Part shown: in pieces, positions 16,521-25,551 of the stretch
How positions within the stretch are numbered: the stretch's first letter is position 1
How the letters are laid out: the number at the start of each line of letters is the position of its first letter
Assembly (NCBI RefSeq): GCF_003243465.1
Contig: NZ_QFQZ01000038.1
Coordinates: 1 to 44,268, forward strand
Direction: 5' to 3'
Origin: Caulobacter segnis
GTDB lineage: Bacteria > Pseudomonadota > Alphaproteobacteria > Caulobacterales > Caulobacteraceae
DNA length: 44,268 nucleotides
Program-made: the position numbers and the translations under genes
The notes under the pieces: generated by a model
Told to the model about the DNA's origin: nothing
Seen by the model: only the letters and a program-made list of their open reading frames with translations
The model's database searches: none

Positions 16521-17240
16521 ATGAGCTCTCCGATCGCCCCGCTGTCGCCCGACTGCGTGATGCTGCCCGCGCGGCCCGAGCCGTTGCCGGTCGATCCCAA
16601 GACGACGGCGGTGATCGTCATCGACATGCAGAACGCGTACGCCTCGCCGCGCGGCTATCTGGACCTGGCGGGCTTCGATATCTCCGGGGCGGCCGGGGTC
16701 ATCGACAAGATCGCCGAGATCCTGCCCGTGGCCCGGGCGGCCGGCATGACCGTGATCTATTTCCAGAACGGCTGGGACGACCAGTATGTCGAGGCGGGCG
16801 GGCCAGGCTCGCCCAACTGGTGGAAATCCAACGCGCTGAAGACCATGCGCGCCCGGCCCGAGTTGCAGGGCAAGCTGCTGGCGCGCGGGCAGTGGGACTA
16901 TGAACTGGTCGATGCGCTGAAGCCGCAGCCCGGCGACATCCAGCTGCACAAGACCCGCTATTCCGGCTTCTTCAACAGCCAGCTGGACAGCGTGCTGAGG
17001 GCGCGGGGGATCAGGCACCTCGTCTTCGTCGGCATCGCCACCAACGTCTGCGTGGAGTCGACCCTGCGCGACGGCTTCTTCCTCGAATATTTCGGGACCG
17101 TGCTGGAGGACGCCACCCACCAGGCGGGTCCCGACTTCGTCCAGAAAGCCGCCCTGTTCAACATCGAGAGCTTCTTCGGCTGGGTCTCCAACACCACCGA
17201 TTTCAAGGGGACTTTCGGACAGCTGGCTCCACGCACCTAG
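16521..17240 (+). CDS. rutB: Ureidoacrylate amidohydrolase
   Basis: 239-residue isochorismatase-fold hydrolase that cleaves (peroxy)ureidoacrylate, the RutA product, releasing carbamate and aminoacrylate. The cysteine-hydrolase triad is visible: Asp35 (VIDMQN), Lys144 (LHKTRYSGF) and Cys177 (IATNVCVEST). AAGGAG stands just before the ATG at 16521. The open frame extends far upstream through the antisense of rutR, which is not coding. It is first in the rut unit, whereas in E. coli rutA comes first. Confidence 0.95.
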   Translation: MSSPIAPLSPDCVMLPARPEPLPVDPKTTAVIVIDMQNAYASPRGYLDLAGFDISGAAGVIDKIAEILPVARAAGMTVIYFQNGWDDQYVEAGGPGSPNWWKSNALKTMRARPELQGKLLARGQWDYELVDALKPQPGDIQLHKTRYSGFFNSQLDSVLRARGIRHLVFVGIATNVCVESTLRDGFFLEYFGTVLEDATHQAGPDFVQKAALFNIESFFGWVSNTTDFKGTFGQLAPRT

Positions 17241-17250
17241 GGAGGCGACC

Positions 17251-17640
17251 ATGCCCAAGACCGTCATCACACCGCCCGGAACCCAGACCCCGATCGCGCC
17301 CTTCTCGCCCGGAACGATGGCCGACGGGATCGTCTATGTCTCGGGCACCCTGGCCTTCGACAAGGACAACAACGTCGCCTTCCCGGACGACGCCGAGGCC
17401 CAGACCCGCCAGGTGCTGGAGACCATCAAGTCGGTGATCGAAACCGCCGGCGGCACGATGGAGGACGTGGTGATGAACCACATTTTCCTGACCGACTGGG
17501 TTCACTACGCCCCGATGAACAAGGTCTACGCCGAGTACTTTCCCGGCGACAAGCCCGCCCGCTACTGCATCCAGTGCGGCCTGGTGAAGCCGGGTTTCGT
17601 GGTCGAGATCGCCTCGGTCGCGCACGTGGGCAAGAAGTAG
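17251..17640 (+). CDS. rutC: RutC, RidA-family aminoacrylate deaminase
   Basis: 129 residues, the standard size of a RidA/YjgF trimer subunit. It has the family pattern IAPFSPGTMADGIVYVSGTL, the catalytic-region arginine segment KPARYCIQCGLVKPGFVVEI, and the internal EDVVMNHIFLTDW. In uracil degradation RutC acts on the unstable aminoacrylate intermediate. It lies 10 bases after rutB with GGAGG before the ATG and 7 bases before rutD. Confidence 0.95.
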   Translation: MPKTVITPPGTQTPIAPFSPGTMADGIVYVSGTLAFDKDNNVAFPDDAEAQTRQVLETIKSVIETAGGTMEDVVMNHIFLTDWVHYAPMNKVYAEYFPGDKPARYCIQCGLVKPGFVVEIASVAHVGKK

Positions 17641-17647
17641 CGCGCGG

Positions 17648-18451
17648 ATGACCACGGGCGTCGTCGACGGCGTTTTCTATGAACTCCACGGCGGTCCCGT
17701 CGCCGGACGGGACGTGGTGTTGCTGTCGTCGGGCCTGGGCGGCTCAGGAGCCTTCTGGGCGCCGCAGATGGCGGCCCTGACCGCGCGCTGGCCGGTCGTC
17801 ACCTACGATCACCGCGGCACGGGCCGCAGCGTCCGCGCCCTGCCGCCCGGCCCTTACGGCGTCGGCGACATGGCGCGGGACATGGTCAAGGTCATGGACG
17901 CGCTCGGCCTGGCCAAGGCGCACGTGGTCGGCCACGCGGCGGGCGGCAATGCGGGCCTGGCCCTGGCGCTGTCCCATCCCGATCGGCTCGGCAAGCTGGT
18001 GGTCGTCAACGGCTGGAGCCAGCCCGACCCGCACCTCAAGCGCTGCTTCGACACGCGCATCCGCCTGCTGAACGACAGCGGCCCCGAAGCCTATGTTCAC
18101 GCCCAGCCCATCTTCCTCTACCCGGCCGACTGGATCTCGCGGAACCACGACCGGCTGCAGGCCGAGGAGGCGCATCACGTGGCCAGCTTTCCGCCGCGGG
18201 AGGTTATGCTGGCGCGGATCAACGCCCTGCTCGTCTTCGACATCGACGCCCGCCTGGAGGCGATCCCCCACCGCGTCCTGGTCAGCGCCAGCGCCGACGA
18301 CATGCTGGTCCCGATGCGCTGCTCCCAGCGCCTGGCCGCCCGCCTGCCCAACGCCGACTTCCAGCAGGTCGCCTGGGGCGGCCACGGCTTCACCGTCACC
18401 GATCCGGAGACCTTCAACGAAGGCCTGGTGAAGTTTCTGGGGGGGACGTGA
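17648..18451 (+). CDS. rutD: RutD, alpha/beta-hydrolase-fold aminoacrylate hydrolase
   Basis: 267 residues with an oxyanion segment SSGLGGSGAFWAPQM and the DHRGTG turn. The nucleophile elbow reads VVGHAAGGN, with Ala97 where a hydrolase normally has Ser. As I recall, E. coli RutD has the same substitution (VGHALG), so this is a family trait and not a mutation. The acid (ASADDMLVPM) and His (WGGHGFTVTD) regions are kept. It is thought to speed conversion of aminoacrylate to malonic semialdehyde. It follows rutC by 7 bases and is separated from rutA by an inverted repeat. Confidence 0.92.
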   Translation: MTTGVVDGVFYELHGGPVAGRDVVLLSSGLGGSGAFWAPQMAALTARWPVVTYDHRGTGRSVRALPPGPYGVGDMARDMVKVMDALGLAKAHVVGHAAGGNAGLALALSHPDRLGKLVVVNGWSQPDPHLKRCFDTRIRLLNDSGPEAYVHAQPIFLYPADWISRNHDRLQAEEAHHVASFPPREVMLARINALLVFDIDARLEAIPHRVLVSASADDMLVPMRCSQRLAARLPNADFQQVAWGGHGFTVTDPETFNEGLVKFLGGT

Positions 18452-18464
18452 TGGTTGCCCGTCC

Positions 18465-18596
18465 TCCGATTTCCCCGGCGAATGCCGGGGCCCAGATCGA
18501 ACCCGCGGCCTTGGTCGGCTGGGCCGGCCCGAAGGCGAGAACACCCCAAACGCTCCGGATGAATCTGGGCCCCGGCGTTCGCCGGGGAGGTCGGAT
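18465..18596. repeat. Large inverted repeat between rutD and rutA
   Basis: The left arm (18465-18497) and right arm (18563-18596) are near-perfect reverse complements of about 33 bases; each arm itself contains the internal palindrome CCCCGGC...GCCGGGG. About 65 bases lie between them. The arrangement resembles dispersed REP-like intergenic palindromes of Caulobacterales. It could stabilise rutBCD mRNA or partly uncouple rutA, and it probably folds into a long stem with side hairpins. Confidence 0.8.
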
Positions 18597-18627
18597 TTAA
18601 GGAAATAGAAGAACAGGAACTCCACCC

Positions 18628-19692
<1,065 letters not shown>

Positions 19693-19783
19693 GCCTCGAA
19701 CGCCACCGACGCCGCCCTGCCGCGTGGCGGGCCTGGACGGGGAAGACGCGCCAGAAGCCGACCTCCTGACGCGCGCTCCGGGT

Positions 19784-20392
19784 CTATTTGATCTGATCGA
19801 ACTCGATGTCGATCACGACATCCACCTCGGCGCCCACGGGCCCCACCAGGGTCGTCAGGCCAAAGTCGCGTCGGTCGAACCGCCCCGTGGCGGAAAAGCC
19901 AAGCTTGGCCCCGTCTCGCGCCTTGCCGACGCCGCCGAACGTGACGTCCAGGACCACGGGCTTGGTCACGCCCAGAAAGGTAAGATCGCCGGCGACCTTG
20001 CCCGAGGTCGGCCCGTCAAGCGTGATCGTACGCGACACAAAGCCGATCGTCGGGAATTGGGCGCTCTTGAGGAACTTGTCGCCAGCCAGTTCATCGGCGA
20101 AGCCCGCCACATTGCTGACGATCGACTTCGGGTCGATCGTCACCGACAGGCTCGACTGCTCCGGCTTCTGTCCGTTCCACTTGAGCACCCCATCCAGGCG
20201 GTCGAAGCGGAAGACGCTCTTGGAGACTCCGCCTTGGTGATCGATTCGGATGACGAGCGCCGCATGGCGTTTGTCCAGCGCGTAGTCGCCGCTGGGCGCG
20301 GCGGCTGGGTTGCGATCCGGCGCGGCATGCGCGGCCGTTGAAACCGCAAGAGCCGCGGCCAGGCAAAGAACAAGACGAAGCGTGCGGGTCAT
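19784..20392 (-). CDS. YceI-family periplasmic protein
   Basis: 202 residues: a cleavable signal peptide (MTRTLRLVLCLAAALAVSTA, cleavage near AHA) and a YceI-like lipocalin barrel, which in characterised members binds polyisoprenoid lipids. Family hallmarks include YALDKRHAALVIRIDHQGG, FRFDRLDG, FLKSAQFPTIGF and GFSATGRFDRRDFGL. AGGAG stands before the ATG at 20392. It converges on rutA and is probably monocistronic. Its specific ligand and role here are not evident. Confidence 0.9.
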   Translation of the reverse strand: MTRTLRLVLCLAAALAVSTAAHAAPDRNPAAAPSGDYALDKRHAALVIRIDHQGGVSKSVFRFDRLDGVLKWNGQKPEQSSLSVTIDPKSIVSNVAGFADELAGDKFLKSAQFPTIGFVSRTITLDGPTSGKVAGDLTFLGVTKPVVLDVTFGGVGKARDGAKLGFSATGRFDRRDFGLTTLVGPVGAEVDVVIDIEFDQIK

Positions 20393-20442
20393 GATGGTCT
20401 CCTCTTGGCGTCCAGGCGCCGCCCATAGGGCCATAGCAGCCC

Positions 20443-20790
20443 TCAGCCATATGGCCATATGCCATAAGCACATGTCCCCGGCGGTCGGCGGATGACCTGA
20501 CGCCTGGCGCGATCGCGAGCCTCCGCCTGGGCGCCCAGAAGTCCAGCGCCTCGCCAAATGCGTGACAGGTTCAGCGCATAGCGGCGGCGGTGCTCAAGAT
20601 AGGCCGCCTCATGGGCGGCGGTGAGTTCGACCACGCTGCTCCACAGCCAGGACGGGGCGTCCAGGCCGCCGGTGCGATTGCGCGCCAGTTCGTCCAGGAC
20701 GAGGCGCGCGGTTCCTCGTTCCTCGCGTCGTCCCTGCCCGACGCTTTGCGCGCAGACCGCAACCGCCGGCCCCGGCGGGAGTTTGCTGAC
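20443..20790 (-). other. Intergenic stretch with start-less coding-like frame and a palindrome
   Basis: The 418 bases between the YceI-like gene and the Mfd-like gene hold a minus-strand open frame whose codons (20790 down to about 20510) have the GC3 pattern of real genes and encode a plausible helical segment (for example LVLDELARN and HEAAYLEHRRRYALNLSRIW). I see no ATG, GTG or TTG at its natural left end, so it may be a gene remnant or use a start overlapping the helicase gene. The stop is at 20443-20445. A perfect 14-bp palindrome CATATGGCCATATG occupies 20448-20461, about 55 bp upstream of the yceI-like start, and could be an operator. Confidence 0.35.
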
Positions 20791-20810
20791 GGCCCCCGCG
20801 CGAGTTCCCC

Positions 20811-23800
20811 ATGGCCCTGTCCGACCTTCCCCCCGCCTCTCCCGCCGGCGAGACCCTGACGCCCGGCGCCGCCCCGGCGCCGCGCCGGACGCCCAGCAGC
20901 CAGCCGCCCGCCGCCGCGGTGGCCGCCGCCCTGGCCGCGACATCGGCTGCGGACGTCGTCGTGCACATGGCCTCCAGCGACCGGCGCGCCGACGAGATCG
21001 GTCGTGCGCTCAGCGCCTTCGCGCCGGGAAGGCGCGTCCTGGTTCTCCCCCCGTGGGACTGCCTGCCCTACGACCGCGCCTCGCCCTCGCGCGACGTGAT
21101 GGGCCGACGCGCGCGCGTCGTCGCCAGCCTGGCGAACGGGGACGCGGCCGGCGCGATCGTCGTGACCTCGCCCGAGGCGCTGGCGCAGCGCCTGCCGCCC
21201 GGTCCGGCGATCGCCGAGGCCTTCATGACGCTGAGGACCGGCGCCCCGCTCGACCGCGACGCCCTGGCGCGTTTCGCCGCCCGCACGGGCTATGTGACCG
21301 ACGAGCGGATCGACGAGCCGGGCGAGATCGCCCTGCTCGGCGAAGTCGTGGACGTCTTTCCGCCCGACGCCGCCAAGCCCGCGCGCATCGTGGTCGACGA
21401 AGACGGCGTCATCGCCGAGATCCGCATCTATGATCCGCTGACCCAGCGTTCCGAGGCTGAGGTCGACAGCGTCCTGCTGGGTCCGGCCAGCGAATGGATC
21501 CTGCCCGAGGCCGCCACGCCCGAGGGCCCTCCGGACACATGGCCGCCGCGTCCGCCCGGCGTCGAGCACGCGCTCGCCGACCACTACGAGGCGCTGACCA
21601 GCCTGTTTGAGCTCCTGCCCCGCGCGCGCCTGTCCGCCGACCCGAAGGCGCCAGACCGGCTCGTCGAGGTCGAGGACCATGTGATCGACGCCCACGCCGC
21701 CCGGCTGACCTTGGGCGCCAAGGCCGAGCCGCCGCCTCCGCCGCCGGCGGACCTCTACCTGCTGACCGAGGACCTGCGGACCGCGATGGAGGTCTGGACG
21801 CCGCTGGCCTTGCCGCTGGAAGCCGTCGAAGCCGTTCCAAATTTCGGCGGCGCGAAGAGCCCCGGCCGGGCCTTCAGCGATTTCGTCGAGGCCCAGCGCG
21901 ACGCCGGACGCCGGGTGGTGCTCACGGGCTTGCGGCACGAACTGCGGCCGCTCGCCAAGGCCCTGGCGCGCGGTCTCGATCTGAAGCCTCGGCCCGCCGA
22001 CGACTGGAACGACGCCAGGTCGGCCGAGGCCGGCGCGGTGTCGAGCCTGGAAGCCGACCTCGAGTCCGGCTTCGTCGATCCCGGCGCGGCCCTGGCGGTC
22101 ATCGCCGCGGCGGACGTCCTGGGCGGCCGGCTGGCGTCGCGGGCGGCCTCGACGGCCGATCTCGTCCTCGAGCCGGACCTGCGCATCGGCGACGTGGTGC
22201 TGCACGAGGATCACGGCGTCGGCGTGCTTCGCGATCTGTCGACCGTCGAGATCGAGGGCGTGGCGCGCGACGTGCTGCATCTCGAGTATCACGGCGGCGA
22301 CATGGTGCTGGCGCCGGTCGAGGAGATCGGCCGCGTCTGGCGCTACGGCGGCGAGGCCGCGGGAGTGACCCTCGATCGGCTGAGGGGCGACGCCTGGGCG
22401 CGACGGCGCGCGGAGGTCAGCCGCCACGTCGATGACGCCGCCCGTCGCCTGGTGGCCCTCGCCGCCGAACGCCAGGCGCGGACCTGCGAACCGATCACGC
22501 CGCCCAAGGCCGCCTATGCCCGCTTCGCCGCCCGGTTCGCCTATCCGGAGACGCCGGACCAGGCGGCGGCCATCGAGGCGGTGCTGGGCGATCTCGCGTC
22601 CGGGCGTCCGATGGATCGACTGGTCTGCGGCGATGTCGGCTACGGCAAGACCGAGGTGGCGCTCCGCGCGGCCGCGGCCGTGGCGCTGACCGGCCGGCAG
22701 GTCGCGCTCGCCGCGCCGACGACCGTGCTCGCCCGACAGCATGTCGAGACCTTCCGGCGGCGCTTCGAGGGCGCGGGGATCGGCGTCGCCCACCTCTCGC
22801 GGCTGGTCACGCCCGCCGAGGCCCGCGCCGTGCGCCAGGGCCTGGAGAGCGGCGAGATCAAGATCGTGATCGGCACCCAGGCCCTGGGCAGCAAGGACAT
22901 GGCGTTCGACGACCTGGCCCTGCTCATCATCGACGAGGAGCAGAAGTTCGGGGCGGCGCTGAAGGCCAAGCTGCGCGGATTGTGCGCCGACGCTCACGTG
23001 CTGACCCTGACCGCCACGCCGATCCCCCGCACGCTGCAAGCCGCCATGGTCGGCATCCAGGACGTGAGCGTGATCGCCAGCCCGCCCGCGCGGCGGCGAC
23101 CGGTCCGGACCTTCGTCGCGCCGTTCGACGCCGCCAGCCTGCGGACCGCCCTGATGCGCGAAAGGCGCCGGGGCGGCCAGAGCTTCGTCGTCGTGCCCCG
23201 CATCGAGGACATCGACCCGATCGGCGAGCGTCTGGCCAAGGCCGTTCCTGAGCTGTCCGTGCGGGTCGCCCATGGCGACATGGCGTCCGAGGCCATGGAC
23301 GCGGTGATGGTCGGCTTCGCCGACGGCGACGGCGACGTCCTCCTGGCGACCAACATCATCGAGAGCGGCCTGGACGTGCCGCGGGCCAACACGATGATCG
23401 TCTGGCGGCCCGACCGGTTTGGCCTCTCGCAGCTTCACCAGCTACGCGGACGCGTGGGCCGCGGCCGGATCCAGGGCGTGACCTGCCTGCTCACCGATCC
23501 CGACAGCGAGTTGTCGGGAGCCACCCGCGCGCGCCTGTCGACCCTGGAGGCGTTCGACCGGTTGGGATCGGGACTGGCGATCAGCGCGCGCGATCTCGAT
23601 CTGCGCGGCGGCGGAGACCTGGTCGGCGAGGATCAGGCCGGTCACCTCAAGATGATCGGCGCGGCGCTCTACCAGCGGCTGCTGGCCCAGGCCGTCGCCG
23701 TGGCGCGTGGCGAGGCCGAGGCGGACGCCCCGGCGCCAAGCTTGGTGCTGGGCGAGACCGGCGGCCTGCCGCCCGACTACATACCCGACCCCGTAGTGCG

Positions 23801-24158
23801 GATCGGCCTCTACGCCCGTCTGGCCAGGATCGAGGACGCCGCCGCCATCGACGCCTTCGAGGAAGAGCTGGAGGACCGCTTCGGCGCTCCGCCGGACGCC
23901 GTGAAGATCCTCCTGGCCACGGCGCGATTGACCGCCCTGGCGCGTATCGCAGGGATCTTCGAAGTGCGCGCGGGTCCGAAGGGCGTGGTGCTTGTCGCCG
24001 CGCCGAAGGTGGTGGCGGCGGCGGCCAGGCGGCTGGCGCGGGCGAAATACCAGGCGAGCCTCGACGGCGGCCGGATCATCGTCGCGGCGCCGAGCGAAGA
24101 CGCCGTCAAGCGCCACGCCCTGGTCGAACGGATGCTGTCGATCCTCGCCAACGGCTAG
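20811..24158 (+). CDS. Mfd-family (transcription-repair coupling factor-like) helicase
   Basis: 1115 residues. In order: a UvrB-like N-terminal region (VLVLPPWDCLPYDRASPSRD, then VDVFPPDAAKPARIVVDEDG), a CarD/RID RNA-polymerase-interaction domain (about 460-520, DVVLHEDHGVGVLRDL), a RecG-like superfamily 2 translocase (Walker A CGDVGYGKTE near 605; DEEQ box near 708; LTLTATPIPRTL; ATNIIESGLDVPRANTMIV; QLRGRVGR) and a C-terminal TRCF domain. Canonical Mfd removes stalled RNA polymerase and recruits UvrA. Here the helicase II box is DEEQKFG and many positions differ from the usual Mfd pattern, so it may be a second paralogue rather than the housekeeping gene. The ATG at 20811 has only a weak Shine-Dalgarno. 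Confidence 0.82.
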   Translation: MALSDLPPASPAGETLTPGAAPAPRRTPSSQPPAAAVAAALAATSAADVVVHMASSDRRADEIGRALSAFAPGRRVLVLPPWDCLPYDRASPSRDVMGRRARVVASLANGDAAGAIVVTSPEALAQRLPPGPAIAEAFMTLRTGAPLDRDALARFAARTGYVTDERIDEPGEIALLGEVVDVFPPDAAKPARIVVDEDGVIAEIRIYDPLTQRSEAEVDSVLLGPASEWILPEAATPEGPPDTWPPRPPGVEHALADHYEALTSLFELLPRARLSADPKAPDRLVEVEDHVIDAHAARLTLGAKAEPPPPPPADLYLLTEDLRTAMEVWTPLALPLEAVEAVPNFGGAKSPGRAFSDFVEAQRDAGRRVVLTGLRHELRPLAKALARGLDLKPRPADDWNDARSAEAGAVSSLEADLESGFVDPGAALAVIAAADVLGGRLASRAASTADLVLEPDLRIGDVVLHEDHGVGVLRDLSTVEIEGVARDVLHLEYHGGDMVLAPVEEIGRVWRYGGEAAGVTLDRLRGDAWARRRAEVSRHVDDAARRLVALAAERQARTCEPITPPKAAYARFAARFAYPETPDQAAAIEAVLGDLASGRPMDRLVCGDVGYGKTEVALRAAAAVALTGRQVALAAPTTVLARQHVETFRRRFEGAGIGVAHLSRLVTPAEARAVRQGLESGEIKIVIGTQALGSKDMAFDDLALLIIDEEQKFGAALKAKLRGLCADAHVLTLTATPIPRTLQAAMVGIQDVSVIASPPARRRPVRTFVAPFDAASLRTALMRERRRGGQSFVVVPRIEDIDPIGERLAKAVPELSVRVAHGDMASEAMDAVMVGFADGDGDVLLATNIIESGLDVPRANTMIVWRPDRFGLSQLHQLRGRVGRGRIQGVTCLLTDPDSELSGATRARLSTLEAFDRLGSGLAISARDLDLRGGGDLVGEDQAGHLKMIGAALYQRLLAQAVAVARGEAEADAPAPSLVLGETGGLPPDYIPDPVVRIGLYARLARIEDAAAIDAFEEELEDRFGAPPDAVKILLATARLTALARIAGIFEVRAGPKGVVLVAAPKVVAAAARRLARAKYQASLDGGRIIVAAPSEDAVKRHALVERMLSILANG

Positions 24159-24231
24159 GCGCGGGAGTGGACGGAGCGCTGCGCGAGCAACCCGCATTCA
24201 AGTGGGGACGAGAGTCGCTACTCCCTGGACT

Positions 24232-24504
24232 TCAGGCCGAGACGGGCGGGCGCTCGTTGTCCAGTCCGCCGACGACCAGCTTCAGCAGCGGCCGCGTCGC
24301 GGCGCCGCCCGAGCCGCGCAGCTCCTCGCCCAGCATGTGGAAGTAGTCGGCGATCCGGCTGTCCTGCTCGTGGCGGGCCAGCACGTCCATCGCCTCGGCG
24401 AACTCCTGCCGCGAGGCCGCGCCCTTGGCGGACAGGACCCCCACGAGCGCCGCGAACAGACCCGTCTGGATCTGCAGCAGTGAGGGTTGGTCGGGCATAT
24501 CCAT
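24232..24504 (-). CDS. Hypothetical 90-residue protein
   Basis: Small, soluble, mostly helical protein beginning MDMPDQPSLLQIQTGLFAAL with an acidic/aromatic middle (AMDVLARHEQDSRIADYFHM). No domain is recognised. The ATG at 24504 has GGAG nine bases upstream; in-frame upstream sequence has poor coding character. Codon use is like the neighbouring genes. It converges on the Mfd-like gene 73 bases away and is probably transcribed alone. Confidence 0.65.
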   Translation of the reverse strand: MDMPDQPSLLQIQTGLFAALVGVLSAKGAASRQEFAEAMDVLARHEQDSRIADYFHMLGEELRGSGGAATRPLLKLVVGGLDNERPPVSA

Positions 24505-24724
24505 CTCGACGCTCCATGTCGCAACGGCCACCCAAGTATATTGCCTCGCCGGTTCGAAACGGCCCAATGAAAATGGTGGTCTACATGCGAGGCGAATTGC
24601 CACAGGCGGCGCGACGTCAGTAAACACGCCGATCATTATTTACCTGTATTTGGACCTTGCCGCCGCCTGCGCAGTGTCGCGACCTTGCAACCCCTTGCCT
24701 CGCAAGGGTTTGCGAGTTCTAAGC

Positions 24725-25468
24725 TCAAGCCCCCGGCCCGAACCGCGCCACCAGATCGTAAACCTCGCCGGGGAAAACCTGCCGCACGCGGGTGACGCCC
24801 CGCCCCTCGCGCCAGGTGCGGCGATCGACGACCAGGCAGGCCGCGCCCTCGTCCAGGGCCAGCAGACGCGCGTCCTCGACATCGGCGTTGACCGCGCTGA
24901 TGCGGCTCTCGGCCTCGGTCCAGGCGACATGCTCCAGCAACCAGGCGCCGGGCGTGATGGTGGCGAAGTCGGCGGCCTCCATCTCGGGCGCGGCGGCCAG
25001 GGCGACCAGCCGGCGCTCCAGGGCGAAGGGACGGCCGTTGGCCTCGTGGACGCCGTCCAGCGCCAGCAGCCGCCCGCCGCCCGCCAGCTCGACCTCGCCG
25101 CCCGCCGCGGGATCCGCGTCCCGCACATGGCGCGCCAGCAGGCGGAAGGCGTAGGCCTGCCCCCGCGCCTCGATCTCCGCCTGGATGTCGGGGATGTTGA
25201 GGACCGGGGCGTGCACCTTGGGCTGGGCCACGAACGAACCGGCGCGCTTGCGACGCACGATCAGGCCCGCCTCGACCAGCGCGGTCATGGCCTTGCTGAC
25301 CGTCATGCGGGCGCAGCCGTACTGGCCCATCAGCTCGGCCTCGAAGGGCACGCGATGGCCGGGAGGCCAGGCGCCCGAGCGGATGCGGGCCTCGATCTCG
25401 GCGCGGATCCGCTGGTGCAGGGGCGCGTCGGCCAGGCCCGGAGCCTCTCGGATCTGCGCGTCGGTCAC
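24725..25468 (-). CDS. hutC: HutC-type GntR-family repressor of histidine utilisation
   Basis: 247 residues: an N-terminal winged helix (APLHQRIRAEIEARIRSG ... RMTVSKAMTALVEAGLIVRR) and a UTRA effector domain (about 90-240). In characterised systems HutC releases its operator when urocanate, the HutH product, accumulates. It is divergent from hutH with a candidate operator between them. I chose the GTG at 25468 because HutC proteins start close to this point; an ATG at 25522 would put the operator inside the coding region. An imperfect hairpin just downstream (24690-24711) could end its transcript. Confidence 0.85.
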   Translation of the reverse strand: MTDAQIREAPGLADAPLHQRIRAEIEARIRSGAWPPGHRVPFEAELMGQYGCARMTVSKAMTALVEAGLIVRRKRAGSFVAQPKVHAPVLNIPDIQAEIEARGQAYAFRLLARHVRDADPAAGGEVELAGGGRLLALDGVHEANGRPFALERRLVALAAAPEMEAADFATITPGAWLLEHVAWTEAESRISAVNADVEDARLLALDEGAACLVVDRRTWREGRGVTRVRQVFPGEVYDLVARFGPGA

Positions 25469-25490
25469 TGGACAAGCCCCACTGTTCGCA

Positions 25491-25508
25491 AATATGACTA
25501 TACATATT
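25491..25508. promoter_or_regulatory. Candidate HutC operator between hutC and hutH
   Basis: AATATG-N6-CATATT forms an inverted repeat, and its centre TGACTATACA (25495-25504) matches 8 of 10 bases of the HutC site TGTATATACA known from Pseudomonas. It lies 23 bp before hutC and 44 bp before hutH, in the only AT-rich part of this region. Confidence 0.6.
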
Positions 25509-25551
25509 CGCGAGCCCTGCAAGGCCCGCTGTCGACGCGCTGGAGACCCGA

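Noticed and set aside
17936..17938. RutD missing nucleophile (Ala97) as a disabling mutation
   Set aside because: E. coli RutD, as I recall, has the same Ala at this place, so it is a family feature.
20571..23438. A 955-residue minus-strand frame opposite the Mfd-like gene
   Set aside because: No recognisable domain and antisense composition; the opposite strand has clear helicase motifs.
24690..24711. Firm terminator for hutC
   Set aside because: The stem has a bulge and no T-tract follows on the minus strand, so I mention it only in the hutC entry.
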